Shown here piece after piece: positions 1 to 11,529 of a DNA stretch of 64,000 nt. Below the pieces are notes generated by a model. The model had not been told where the DNA came from and ran no database searches. It worked only from the letters and a program-made list of their open reading frames with translations. The position numbers and the translations under genes are program-made. Source of the stretch: Alphaproteobacteria bacterium UBA6187 (GTDB taxonomy: Bacteria > Pseudomonadota > Alphaproteobacteria > Rickettsiales > UBA6187). The stretch's first letter is position 1. The number at the start of each line of letters is the position of its first letter. The DNA lies in NCBI GenBank assembly GCA_002422795.1, contig DITJ01000004.1:4178-68177 (forward strand), in the 5' to 3' direction.

Positions 1-3903
<3,903 letters not shown>

Positions 3904-3907
3904 GAAA

Positions 3908-4045
3908 GGTTACAGGTATCAGGTTACAGGTTTGATAATAATATTAATAACTTGCGTTATAATATTAGAAAATTATCCTTCACCTGATACCTGATACCTG
4001 ATACCTGATACCTGATACCTGATACCTGATACCTGATACCTGATA
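3908..4045. repeat. heptamer-repeat hairpin H1
   Basis: Four degenerate 7-mers (GGTTACA, GGTATCA, GGTTACA, GGTTTGA) at 3908-3935 are followed after about 47 nt by nine perfect copies of CCTGATA at 3983-4045, which is the reverse complement of the same word. The locus can fold into a hairpin with sliding register. It follows the rpoC stop codon and belongs to the same structural class as the hairpins near 32.5, 35.5, 49.6, 50.9, 54.4 and 62.3 kb. Confidence 0.9.
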
Positions 4046-4061
4046 TGGTGTTATTGCGGAT

Positions 4062-4799
4062 ATGGAAGAAAAAGGATTGCTTCCGAAAGTGAATAATATG
4101 AATCAAAAAACAGAAGAACGGTTCTTTATTGAAAAGTCTTTAGAGATTGCGGGTATCGAAGCTCCAATTAAAGAACAAGGCAATCCACCGGCGCCAGATG
4201 CCATTATATTATACGAAGGGGCTGAAATAGGGTTAGAGCATACTGAATTATTCAAATCGAGAAACATTCAGAATCTACAAAAATTCGCCAACGATGTCAC
4301 CCAAGCAGCTTATAAAAATTATAATGGGCCAGCTTTTTCTATTTATCCAACTTTTGAAACAGGCATAACGAAAATACCAACCCACAAGATAGGGGAGGAT
4401 TTGGCAGCATTCGTAAGCGAAGCTTCTGAAGGGATACATTGGAATCCTAGCCGGAATAATACAAGGCTTCCACAAATTAAAAAAGTTAGGGTTGCCCGCT
4501 ACCCATGTGAACTAAATCTTAAACAATCAGCTTGGCGGCCTGAAATTGATTTCCCTAAAGAAAATATGCTGGAGGAATTAAAGCGCACTATTAACGAAAA
4601 AGAATGTAAACGAAAGAATGATTACAGTACGCAACAATCTAGAAATTGGCTGCTTATTACTATGCAGCAAATGCAAGATTCTCAGTTTTTTCATTGGCAG
4701 CCTGGTTGCTTTGATTCGGCCATTGTAACCACGGGATTTGAACGGATTATTTTGTGCGATTTATCTTTTAGCAGGTGGCATGATATTCCACCAAAATAA
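4062..4799 (+). CDS. hypothetical protein, possibly nuclease-like fold
   Basis: I do not recognise this 245-residue protein. It begins at ATG 4062, or more plausibly at ATG 4098 (MNQKTEERFFIEKSL). A segment PAPDAIILYEGAEIGLEHTEL looks like the D...E-x-T strand pair seen in some PD-(D/E)XK-like proteins, and the C-terminal half is rich in Trp. No signal peptide or membrane segment is visible. It lies alone between rpoC and the integrated element, so context gives no function. The nuclease suggestion is weak inference. Confidence 0.6.
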   Translation: MEEKGLLPKVNNMNQKTEERFFIEKSLEIAGIEAPIKEQGNPPAPDAIILYEGAEIGLEHTELFKSRNIQNLQKFANDVTQAAYKNYNGPAFSIYPTFETGITKIPTHKIGEDLAAFVSEASEGIHWNPSRNNTRLPQIKKVRVARYPCELNLKQSAWRPEIDFPKENMLEELKRTINEKECKRKNDYSTQQSRNWLLITMQQMQDSQFFHWQPGCFDSAIVTTGFERIILCDLSFSRWHDIPPK

Positions 4800-4838
4800 A
4801 CACAGCATCTATCGAACTTCTTAAGCGAGCCTATGGCA

Positions 4839-4860
4839 GCCAGTTTTAGCTAAAACTGGC
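4839..4860. repeat. 22-bp perfect palindrome
   Basis: The sequence from GCCAGTTTTAG to its exact reverse complement has no spacer. It lies 40 bp after the stop of the hypothetical gene. There is no T-run after it, so terminator function is doubtful. The rest of 4800-4947 shows no gene. Confidence 0.6.
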
Positions 4861-4947
4861 AAATTCCAGTCCTCTTTGGTTACACCGCAAGATGGCTGAA
4901 ATCTAGCTTCCGCAGGCTGACGCTGGGTGGGGTTGGAGGATGTAAAA

Positions 4948-4992
4948 TGGTGGGCGATAGAGGACTCGAACCTCCGACCTCTACCATGTCAA
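4948..4992 (-). pseudogene. 3' half of a tRNA-Val(GAC) gene split by the element (left attachment site)
   Basis: Read on the minus strand this is anticodon loop TTGACAT (4992-4986), anticodon 3' stem GGTAG, variable region AGGTC, T arm GGAGG-TTCGAGT-CCTCT, acceptor ATCGCCC and encoded ACCA (4951-4948). Upstream of the loop the expected stem strand CTACC is replaced by unrelated element sequence. It joins exactly with the 5' half at 30898-30936 to give a standard 77-nt tRNA-Val(GAC), including the wobble pair that closes ATCGCCC against GGGCGGT. The two halves are 25.9 kb apart, so this copy cannot be functional. Confidence 0.93.
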
Positions 4993-5070
4993 CACCAGCC
5001 ATGATAGCGAACCTTTTGTAATATTGTGATATCTTTTTCAGTACTAGTGAATATTTTGCACCTTTATGCA

Positions 5071-5177
5071 TGGTTTTCAGTTAAATCCGATCCCATGGGA
5101 TCGCCGGGATACAATTCTTTTTAACAAAAAACTTTACAAAAAGCGGCATAAAGCTATTTTATGAAACTCTTGGTTTG
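5071..5177 (+). repeat. copy of the tRNA-Val upstream region carried by the element
   Basis: This stretch closely matches, in inverted orientation, the chromosomal DNA upstream of the split tRNA (30937-31044). Shared blocks include a GGTTTTCAG-like start, a GATCCC..GGGATC palindrome (5088-5103 here), an ATACA-TTCTTTTT block and a CTTTACAAAAAGCGGCATAA block. It presumably carries the tRNA promoter. Similarity, by eye roughly 80%, continues into the tRNA body. Confidence 0.85.
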
Positions 5178-5254
5178 GGGCGGTTAGCTCAGTTGGTTAG
5201 AGTACTGCCTTGACATGGCAGGGGTCGGAAGTTCGAGTCTTCTACCGCCCACCA
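5178..5254 (+). tRNA. tRNA-Val(GAC), intact, element-borne replacement copy
   Basis: The cloverleaf is complete at 77 nt: acceptor GGGCGGT/ACCGCCC, D arm GCTC/GAGT, anticodon arm CTGCC-TTGACAT-GGCAG with anticodon GAC at 5212-5214, T arm GGAAG-TTCGAGT-CTTCT, and encoded CCA (5252-5254). Relative to the split chromosomal gene it has paired changes that keep stems intact: the anticodon stem is CTGCC/GGCAG rather than CTACC/GGTAG, and the T stem is GGAAG/CTTCT rather than GGAGG/CCTCT. Compensatory change implies selection for function. It lies inside the element and probably replaces the disrupted host tRNA. Confidence 0.97.
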
Positions 5255-5275
5255 CTACTTCTTAGTAAAGTTGCC

Positions 5276-6298
5276 TTATGCGCTTACGTAATAAATTATT
5301 AAACCTAAAAAAATAATAGCTATTAATGGTTTCAACCAACTTTTATAAGTAAATGGATTAATAGTAGAAAACGTTACTTTAGCACGTAATTTGATAATTT
5401 GATTAAGCAAAGGATATAATATTACGCTAGGCAAAATCTCAATAAATGAGAGTGCGCAAATTGCATGCGTAATAACTAAGAAATTATCTTTCGAGATATG
5501 CTGAAAATATTTGAGTTCCCACCATTCCAAATAACTGCCAACGCTACATACAAAAACAATAACGCAGAATAAAACAATAGTTTCTTTGTGAGTACTCCAT
5601 CCCAATAAGCTTAGTTTCTCCCCCTCTCTTTTACGAATATCAGTAAATTTGTATAGAGTAAGCGAGATTGGTAATTTATAATAACTTTCTTTATGTCCTA
5701 GATCATAATGAAAAATTTTATCTAATACCCAAATTAATGGAGATATTATTATGATAAATATTAAATCGCAAAGCTTACGGACAAACTGCTTTATTCGTAG
5801 CTCTACTCCTCTTATTGGATCAGCAGTATCGCAATGCTCTTTAAATACAAAATCTAATATAGCCTCTCCGGAATATACAGCGCCTTTCTTATCTACAAAA
5901 TTATTCCTAACTGGATCATAATAGAAATTATCACGGCATTCCAATTCTACTGGCTTAGGTTTTTTTTGATTGGCTTCTATAGCTTCTTTTGTTGGCGATT
6001 CTGGGTCATCACTGTAGTCAAAATGATTAGCCCCCCATAAACTGAAAGTGCTGATTCTAACTGTAATAAGAATTTTTCCATCTTTTTTCTTTTCAGTTTC
6101 TCTTAGTACTACCCATAAAACTGCTACTGTATCCGGCTTGCCATTTTGTTTCAGAATAGGTTTATAGGCTATATTGGAAGGGTAATTTCTCTTAACTGAA
6201 AAACCAAATTTTGTATCACTTAAAAGAACTTGGTCGTAGTAGCTCTTACTATTAGCAATATCGAAAGCGTTTAAAAATTCCTGATTATTTTGAAACAA
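5276..6298 (-). CDS. hypothetical membrane protein at the element's left end
   Basis: This 340-residue protein is not recognised. The N-terminal ~160 residues are soluble and charged. The C-terminal half has four hydrophobic segments: around LIFIIIISPLIWVLDKIF, IVLFCVIVFVCSVGSYL, VITHAICALSFIEILPSVIL and LIAIIFLGLIIYYVSA. It sits alone between the rescue tRNA and the integrase, a position that often holds cargo in integrated elements. Base composition is more AT-rich than the adjacent phage genes and like the restriction/RloC cluster. A cytosolic sensor joined to a membrane domain would fit an abortive-infection effector, but that is inference from layout only. Confidence 0.7.
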   Translation of the reverse strand: MFQNNQEFLNAFDIANSKSYYDQVLLSDTKFGFSVKRNYPSNIAYKPILKQNGKPDTVAVLWVVLRETEKKKDGKILITVRISTFSLWGANHFDYSDDPESPTKEAIEANQKKPKPVELECRDNFYYDPVRNNFVDKKGAVYSGEAILDFVFKEHCDTADPIRGVELRIKQFVRKLCDLIFIIIISPLIWVLDKIFHYDLGHKESYYKLPISLTLYKFTDIRKREGEKLSLLGWSTHKETIVLFCVIVFVCSVGSYLEWWELKYFQHISKDNFLVITHAICALSFIEILPSVILYPLLNQIIKLRAKVTFSTINPFTYKSWLKPLIAIIFLGLIIYYVSA

Positions 6299-6364
6299 AG
6301 ATATAAGCTCTTAAGGGTTAACTAGCCAGGATACTAACATTATAGCAACAGCAAAACAAGCCAA

Positions 6365-7453
6365 CTAAGCGTAAATCTTATCAAGCGCACTTGTTGCGTC
6401 TTTCAGATAATCAGGATGATGCTTGAGATAGTGTTTTTCTACGGTATCAGTACGGTCACCCATAATACCAGCAATTTCCCACATGCTGACACCTTGCTGC
6501 GCCATTAAGGTGGCTCCTGTGTGGCGGAGTACATGTGGTGTGATCCAACCTAGACCAACAGTTCTGGCATAATTGCGGAATGCCCTTCCGACCTCGTAAC
6601 ATGGCTGACCACGGAATTCTATAACATGCTTTGTAACCGCAGTTTCCTTAGCTTTTTGAAGTGCGACCAGCAAACTATTATTTATTGGCACATGCACACG
6701 GCGTTTTTTAGTTTGTACCCGGCCTGGAGGATTAAAATTAATCCTTCTGGCATCAAGGTCAACTTGCTCCCATTGCAATTCCATAATAGCGCGTTTCCTG
6801 GATAATGTATGCAGTGCAAGCATTGCAAACAAATGCAGATGCTGGTATTTTTCTAAAACCTTTAGCAAATCTTGTACTTCATAAGGTTTCGCCCATTTAT
6901 CCCTTGGCGGCGGCTCAGATGGTTTTTCAATATAAGGCACTATTGATAATAAACCGTCCTTACGGGCATGGTTCATTGCCGCCACTAAAATATCGAAGCT
7001 CTTTTTTGCTGTTGTAGCAGAAACTCCATCATCTTCGGTACGACTGCGGACAAACTCACGGCAATGAGCTCTGGTAATTTGCTTCGGGTACCAATCTCCC
7101 CATTTTTGTGCTATGGGAGTTAATGCAGAAATAGTCCCCCAATCAAGGTTCTGAATATTGCGAGTTATAAATCTCTCGCTTAATGCACTATCGTTCTTAT
7201 ATCTGTCGCGATTCTGTTTCTTTTTGTGAGTGGTATAAATATCTATAATTTCTTTGATTGTTATATTATCCTTCTGTTCTACTGTTGGAGTTAACCATCC
7301 GGAAAGAAAGTCTGCTAAGAATCGTTTTGCTGCCTGCGGATCATCTGCGCCCGTTGAAATCCGTTTAAGCTGACCACCCTCTCGCCATTGGACATAGAAT
7401 TTTTGTCGTTCTTCTCTCCAGACAAGTTCAAATTTTGGGATTCCTGATTGCAT
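6365..7453 (-). CDS. phage-type tyrosine recombinase/integrase
   Basis: This protein catalyses site-specific recombination between phage and tRNA attachment sites. It has 362 residues. The N-terminal ~60 residues resemble an arm-binding domain, and a core-binding SAM-like domain covers about 65-165. The catalytic domain shows Arg219 (LSRKRAIMELQW), His307-x-x-Arg310 (HVLRHTGATL) and nucleophile Tyr342 (VEKHYLKH). A Gly (IMGD) sits where many relatives have the second His. Start ATG 7453 lies within the 3' end of the excisionase-like gene. Target is inferred to be the tRNA-Val anticodon loop because that is where the element sits. Confidence 0.95.
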   Translation of the reverse strand: MQSGIPKFELVWREERQKFYVQWREGGQLKRISTGADDPQAAKRFLADFLSGWLTPTVEQKDNITIKEIIDIYTTHKKKQNRDRYKNDSALSERFITRNIQNLDWGTISALTPIAQKWGDWYPKQITRAHCREFVRSRTEDDGVSATTAKKSFDILVAAMNHARKDGLLSIVPYIEKPSEPPPRDKWAKPYEVQDLLKVLEKYQHLHLFAMLALHTLSRKRAIMELQWEQVDLDARRINFNPPGRVQTKKRRVHVPINNSLLVALQKAKETAVTKHVIEFRGQPCYEVGRAFRNYARTVGLGWITPHVLRHTGATLMAQQGVSMWEIAGIMGDRTDTVEKHYLKHHPDYLKDATSALDKIYA

Positions 7454-7647
7454 GATCCGCTGCTCACCTCGTTAGCATTTTCAAAGGCGAGGACATGCTC
7501 TTTTTTAATACGTATGCCACCCTTTGCTCTGCCAACACGAATGCATGCAAGTTGCTTGTTCTCAACAAGAAAATAGATATTCCTGGCACTACATTGCCAT
7601 AATTCTGCCAATTGTTTAACAGTGTAACAACGTTGCAACTCGTCCAT
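7315..7647 (-). CDS. excisionase-like helix-turn-helix protein
   Basis: This 110-residue protein has an N-terminal excisionase/MerR-type DNA-binding domain (about residues 7-55: YTVKQLAELWQCSARNIYFLVENKQL...IRVG). Such proteins direct integrases toward excision. It overlaps the integrase start by 139 bp in another frame, so the low-complexity C-terminal ~45 residues are constrained by, or are a by-product of, the integrase gene. Position directly upstream of int on the same strand supports the Xis assignment. Whether the full overlapping tail is translated is uncertain. Confidence 0.75.
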   Translation of the reverse strand: MDELQRCYTVKQLAELWQCSARNIYFLVENKQLACIRVGRAKGGIRIKKEHVLAFENANEVSSGSCNQESQNLNLSGEKNDKNSMSNGERVVSLNGFQRAQMIRRQQNDS

Positions 7648-7834
7648 GGAAATCTCCTGGTTTTATTAGGTTTTACAATATAGCAATCAGCCACCCCGGA
7701 ATGGGGTTTAGCTGAGCCTAAAAAATTATAAATATTGGAAAAAAGAATAATAATGCGGGAGTGTTTTTTGCATACCTCCGGCGATTGTATGTATAAGCAT
7801 GCCAAAAAATGTTCGTAATGTTTAGTCTTTTTTT

Positions 7835-7842
7835 GTTCGAAC
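7835..7842. promoter_or_regulatory. GTTCGAAC palindrome, candidate operator
   Basis: A perfect 8-bp palindrome with a related half site (GTTCG) at 7811-7815, in the 209-bp gap between the excisionase-like gene and the replication operon. The same palindrome occurs twice at 9643-9659, so a phage regulator may bind these sites. The rest of 7648-7856 holds no gene. Confidence 0.45.
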
Positions 7843-7856
7843 ATGATTATTCTTCC

Positions 7857-8237
7857 TTACTTTGCATTTAAGCGTGTTGAGATTTTAAGCAGTGCTATGA
7901 CCCACATCTGCCATGCTTTGGTACGTCCACAGCCAATACGCCAGCAAATCTGCTTCCAGAAAACACGCTCAGCCCGGAGCCAGATAAGGCGGCGCTCATC
8001 TTCATTGTCCAACCAGAAAATCCACTGAATGGTTTCTTCCATCCGTTTGATTGCATCAGCAGATGGTGGTCCAAGGCGCATGGGCAATTGCTCTTCCTGC
8101 ATTTGCTCGATGGCAGTGCGCACAATGGGTGGCCAGGCATTAAAATAGCCAGGCTTCCTAACCGGAGGCATACGCTTCAAAGTATAAACAGCTTCTTCAA
8201 AGCGATTGGCAATGTCCGTTGGTGTCCAGTGCTTCAT
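7857..8237 (-). CDS. phage-associated protein, DUF6362-like
   Basis: This 126-residue protein is rich in Trp, Arg and Glu. The opening WTPTDIANRFEEAVYTLKRMPPVRKPGYFNAWP and the later RRLIWLRAERVFWKQICWRIGCGRTKAWQMW are typical of a family common in alphaproteobacterial prophages that I associate with DUF6362. The C-terminal part looks like a helix-turn-helix, consistent with a terminase-small-subunit-like or regulatory DNA-binding role. Its start overlaps the stop of the replication gene by 4 bp (ATGA), indicating translational coupling. The domain name is from memory; function is unknown. Confidence 0.75.
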   Translation of the reverse strand: MKHWTPTDIANRFEEAVYTLKRMPPVRKPGYFNAWPPIVRTAIEQMQEEQLPMRLGPPSADAIKRMEETIQWIFWLDNEDERRLIWLRAERVFWKQICWRIGCGRTKAWQMWVIALLKISTRLNAK

Positions 8238-9412
8238 TTTGTTATCTCCTTGATTTTTAAATGGATGCCGCTAATCCGGCGTGATTGGTAACTATGCTCG
8301 CCCCACCATAAATCCAGGTCAGATTGGTAATGCTTGGTGAGCCACTCCTGGATGAAACGGGTTGGGCAGTTGATGATTACGAATGTTTTGTCGTGGCAGA
8401 TTTCAGTGCCCACCACCTCGGTGACAGAGAGCCAGCTTTGGCAAGCGGATTTGCCGTATTTATTTGTAAAACAGGCCAGCACATGATCCCAGCCAGTTTG
8501 AAGCAGTGGCTCATGGCAAGGTGGTGGCGGCGCAGGATGTCTCTTTCCTGAAAAGCCACCTTCTAAAATCTTAACAACATGCTCGGAAGATGAAATTGCC
8601 CAGGTAAGGTCGATAGTCCAATCTTTGCCTTCAATCCTGCCCATGCAGAAATCGCTGGCAGCAATGATTTCGCAATAATACTGCCAAGCCCTTATGTCTT
8701 CTGCAAAATCTTCTATCCATCTGCATGTCAGCTGTTCTTTTCTTTTGGCGGTCAGAACCGCCTTATGGCCTTTTGTTAATTTCTCCTGTACCTCTGTGTT
8801 CCAGATTTCTAGCATCTGGTCTAAAATATTTTCTCCGCTTTTTTTCTGTTTTTCTTTCTCGGGCTCTTTCTTTTCTGCTCTCCCTCTGTTTTTATTTTGT
8901 TTTGAATCTTCTTTTTGATCTGAATCTGATTCTGCCTCTGAATCTAGTCTGCTCTGTTCTGCATCTGCTCTTCTCTGCTCTGTGTCCTTTTTTGTTGATT
9001 TTGCCGTTGCATCTTGTTTGCCACTGCCGCTTGCTGTTTTTTGCTGTTGCGCAGTGTTGCCTGCTGCTGCATCCTGTTTTTTCTTATCCCTGAATTTCTG
9101 GGAACGCTCGGTGGATGTTGTGTGCTGGCGCTTATCCCAGGCGGTTAAATGGTTGTCATCATCCAGCATTCCCTTGTTATGGAATTCCTGGATAATTGCT
9201 TTTGCCACTTCAAATTCGATATCCTGAATTACTGCTACCTCTTCAGGGTCGAGGTTTATTTTCCCACGCGGATCATGCTGGGAGGCGGCATCGAGCACAC
9301 ATGCCCATACCGCCACCACAACAGCCATAGGCTGATCTGTTCTTCTAGCAATAACACGAAGTTTTGGATCGTAAGGCATACCGTGATATGCCCTGTACCA
9401 TTCTATGGACAT
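8234..9412 (-). CDS. phage replication protein with DnaA domain-I-like C terminus
   Basis: This 392-residue protein likely starts phage DNA replication. Residues 1-110 form a winged-helix-like N terminus (WYRAYHGMPYDPKLRVIARRT...). Residues 110-195 are a low-complexity linker of Lys, Gln, Glu and Ser. Residues ~195-295 resemble the helicase-loader region of many phage O-like proteins (WNTEV...LTAKRKEQL...DFCMGRI...DWTIDLTWAISS..VVKILEGGF). Residues ~303-375 look like DnaA domain I (W..VL..F......SWL...VIINCPTRFIQEWLTKHY). Start ATG 9412 has a GGAGA Shine-Dalgarno. It lies between two small genes in one operon. Confidence 0.8.
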   Translation of the reverse strand: MSIEWYRAYHGMPYDPKLRVIARRTDQPMAVVVAVWACVLDAASQHDPRGKINLDPEEVAVIQDIEFEVAKAIIQEFHNKGMLDDDNHLTAWDKRQHTTSTERSQKFRDKKKQDAAAGNTAQQQKTASGSGKQDATAKSTKKDTEQRRADAEQSRLDSEAESDSDQKEDSKQNKNRGRAEKKEPEKEKQKKSGENILDQMLEIWNTEVQEKLTKGHKAVLTAKRKEQLTCRWIEDFAEDIRAWQYYCEIIAASDFCMGRIEGKDWTIDLTWAISSSEHVVKILEGGFSGKRHPAPPPPCHEPLLQTGWDHVLACFTNKYGKSACQSWLSVTEVVGTEICHDKTFVIINCPTRFIQEWLTKHYQSDLDLWWGEHSYQSRRISGIHLKIKEITK

Positions 9413-9425
9413 GGATATCTCCTGC

Positions 9426-9629
9426 CTAATCTGCCATTAAGTTTCTGGAAACGAGCTTTTCGTTGATGATTTTACGCAAGCTCCTGGTAGCAATATCGGC
9501 ACGCATAGAATCGCGCTCCGCCTGCTTTAGCAGCCTTTGCAAATCCTCAATATCCATGGAACGCATAGTTTGTTCAGTAAGGTGGCAGATTTCATCGAAT
9601 GATGAGATAGGTGGTTTTGAATTGTTCAT
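9426..9629 (-). CDS. small phage protein, first gene of the replication operon
   Basis: This 67-residue hydrophilic protein (MNNSKPPISSFDEICHLTEQ...) has a helical, charge-rich middle (DIEDLQRLLKQAERD). I chose ATG 9629 because a strong GGAGG lies 6 nt upstream; longer starts would run into the GTTCGAAC operator pair at 9643-9659. It ends 13 bp before the replication protein gene. Position and size suggest an early regulatory role, but I do not recognise the family. Confidence 0.7.
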   Translation of the reverse strand: MNNSKPPISSFDEICHLTEQTMRSMDIEDLQRLLKQAERDSMRADIATRSLRKIINEKLVSRNLMAD

Positions 9630-9642
9630 TTTATCCTCCATT

Positions 9643-9659
9643 GTTCGAACTGTTCGAAC
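9643..9659. promoter_or_regulatory. tandem GTTCGAAC operator-like sites upstream of the replication operon
   Basis: Two copies of the palindrome GTTCGAAC separated by one base lie 14-30 bp upstream of the chosen start at 9629. A third copy is at 7835-7842. The arrangement suits cooperative repressor binding over the operon promoter. Candidate binders are the XRE protein (10873-11247) and the HTH protein (11530-12126). Confidence 0.55.
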
Positions 9660-9749
9660 GCAACATTGCATGAGGATATGGGGGGATGGCGTGGGGCTTG
9701 GTAAGGGATAAAGTGTAAGCTTGATGAGGGCTACATGCCCTCAGTATAA

Positions 9750-10604
9750 CTAGAAAAGTGGTATAGAAAGTGTGTCTATAAGCTCAAGTGGGGATAGCAT
9801 GGTATCCAGGGTGGGGATTAACTGTGTCTGTACAAGCATCACTACATATGCAAGAAATTTTAATGCAGCATTGCCTTGGCCTTTGCTACATTGGAATGCA
9901 GGTATGTTTGCCATCTCAATATTTAGGCGGTAATAACCTCGCCCTGTGGATACTATCAGGTCACCCCAGGTCTTCCTGTTTTTAAAAAGGTCACGCAGGC
10001 GTGTAGCGCCAGAACCTGCTATACGCAATAATGTTTTGCCATGCAGCCATGGATTATTCTCTTTTGCAGCTTCGTGTAATTGCCTGATAATACTGGCTTG
10101 TATCTCGCCAAAATGAAATTCCTGATTATTAAGTTTTACATAACGGTAGTCATTGGAAGAAGAAAATTGTGGAGATTGCGTATCCTTACAGAAGTCAGGT
10201 TTTTCTGTATCTTTACATCGTTGTTCAAATTTCTTAATATCGTCATTCAGTACAACTATGTCATTGATGCTCACAGAAACAGGTGGTTGCGGTAATTCAT
10301 AAGCCAACCTTAGAATGTTGTTTTCCTGTGCCAGTGATTCAAAAACTTTTATCTCAGCATGGCCAGAGCTGCATATACGATGGCAATCTTCAGGCCTTAG
10401 CCTTACAAACCCTTCCTGCGGTTCATGCTTTTCAGATATCAGTGTTTTATTCCGTGCAATAAACCGCTCAATATATCGGAGAGGCATCCACACACATACC
10501 CGCAATATCCCATTTTCAATTGCGTAGAAAATATCTTCTTGCGACATTCCCCATTTTCGTTGAAGGCTAGTTAATCTGTTATAATCACATGACGATATGG
10601 CCAT
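9750..10604 (-). CDS. hypothetical phage protein with C-terminal winged-helix-like region
   Basis: This 284-residue soluble protein is not assigned to a named family. The N-terminal part (SLQRKWGMSQEDIFYAIENGILRVCVWMPLRYIERF) looks like a DNA-binding/excisionase-like helix pair. The segment at about 170-240 (NNQEFHFGEIQASIIRQLHEA...LHGKTLLRIAGSGATRLRDLFKNRKTWGDLIV) is typical of a C-terminal winged helix in phage proteins. It is transcribed away from the XRE gene across a 268-bp divergent region. A weak hairpin (GAGGGC..GCCCTC, 9726-9742) lies after it. Confidence 0.7.
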   Translation of the reverse strand: MAISSCDYNRLTSLQRKWGMSQEDIFYAIENGILRVCVWMPLRYIERFIARNKTLISEKHEPQEGFVRLRPEDCHRICSSGHAEIKVFESLAQENNILRLAYELPQPPVSVSINDIVVLNDDIKKFEQRCKDTEKPDFCKDTQSPQFSSSNDYRYVKLNNQEFHFGEIQASIIRQLHEAAKENNPWLHGKTLLRIAGSGATRLRDLFKNRKTWGDLIVSTGRGYYRLNIEMANIPAFQCSKGQGNAALKFLAYVVMLVQTQLIPTLDTMLSPLELIDTLSIPLF

Positions 10605-10872
10605 GACATCCCCCGCTGATGAAGTTGCACCCTTATAAGTTTTGAATAAAGCTTATGTATTTCCCGTTTATGAATGTACTATTGCGCAAATATTTTGCAA
10701 GTGATTATTACTCTTAATAGTTGTTTTTGCCAGCACCACTCTCAACTGGAGGGCGTTGATTGCAAACATAGCACTCAATCGCAATCTTATTATTATAAAA
10801 CAATATATTACTTGATATTTGTGGAAAGTAATGGCTTCGTACGACTACTTAAAACCATATTTAAGGTATAGT
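10605..10872. promoter_or_regulatory. divergent control region between the 9750-10604 gene and the XRE regulator
   Basis: This 268-bp AT-rich gap contains no convincing gene, although the frame of the XRE gene is open upstream to a TTG at 10819. It must contain promoters for both directions. I see no unambiguous operator palindrome. Confidence 0.4.
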
Positions 10873-11247
10873 ATGCAGAACCATCCATCCAATAAGAACA
10901 TCGGAGAAAACATCCGGCTTTATAGAATTAAAGCTGGGTTAACTATTAAAGATTTAAGCAAGCGCATCCAACGCCACCACGATATGGAGCTAAAGGTCGC
11001 TTCAATTCGGAATTATGAAAAGGGCGTGGAGAAAATTCCAGCTTCAGCACTTATTTGCATTTCGGCTATCACTAATACAGATATCCAATTGTTTTATGAA
11101 AAGGCCACACCAACAATATTGTTGGATAGCAGTACAAAAATCCATCTACTCGAAGCTTTTTGCTTAATACGCTATAACTCTGCCCGTGACAGTATCCTTC
11201 ATCTTGCCAGGCAACTTGGAAAACAAGAGCGAGGTTTAGATGAGTAA
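10873..11247 (+). CDS. XRE-family helix-turn-helix regulator
   Basis: This protein has 124 residues from ATG 10873, which has AAGG seven bases upstream; a TTG at 10819 and ATG 10831 are less likely starts. The N-terminal HTH covers about residues 8-62 (IGENIRLYRIKAGLTIKDLSKRI...VASIRNYEKGVEKIPASALICISAI), typical of cro/C1-type DNA-binding proteins. The remaining ~60 residues are helical. It lies divergent from a phage gene and overlaps the next gene by 8 bp. It is the likely lysogeny regulator of the element, and GTTCGAAC sites are candidate targets (inference). Confidence 0.85.
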   Translation: MQNHPSNKNIGENIRLYRIKAGLTIKDLSKRIQRHHDMELKVASIRNYEKGVEKIPASALICISAITNTDIQLFYEKATPTILLDSSTKIHLLEAFCLIRYNSARDSILHLARQLGKQERGLDE

Positions 11248-11527
11248 ATCATATAAAATTCAAGACCTGTTACATGATTGGGTTGATATATCAAAACGCT
11301 ATAACAATGGTATGATTTGCGAGAACAATTTCTTGCGCATACACACCACCATTGCGGAACAAGCCAGCAATATAAAACCAACAATGCTTGAGGAAGCCCA
11401 AATACAGTTACAACTATTCGGTTTGATGTGGAGAGAAGAAATTTTCCCATCCCCACTACAATACCAAAAAGCCATGGACAGGATGCTTGTAAATGTAATG
11501 GACTTCCTACAATCAGCAAACGTGTAG
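11240..11527 (+). CDS. small hypothetical protein coupled to the XRE regulator
   Basis: This 95-residue protein has a helical pattern and no recognised domain. Its ATG overlaps the last codons of the XRE gene, so the two are translationally coupled and probably work together. It ends 2 bp before the end of the convergent HTH gene. Confidence 0.65.
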   Translation: MSKSYKIQDLLHDWVDISKRYNNGMICENNFLRIHTTIAEQASNIKPTMLEEAQIQLQLFGLMWREEIFPSPLQYQKAMDRMLVNVMDFLQSANV

Positions 11528-11529
11528 GT

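Noticed and set aside
3983..4045. CRISPR-like array of short repeats
   Set aside because: The units are 7 bp with no spacers, so this is a tandem repeat forming one arm of a hairpin, not a CRISPR array.
8725..9227. Plus-strand frames over the replication gene linker
   Set aside because: They translate the complement of the Lys/Glu/Ser-rich linker into hydrophobic Phe/Leu/Ser sequence, an artefact of codon complementarity.
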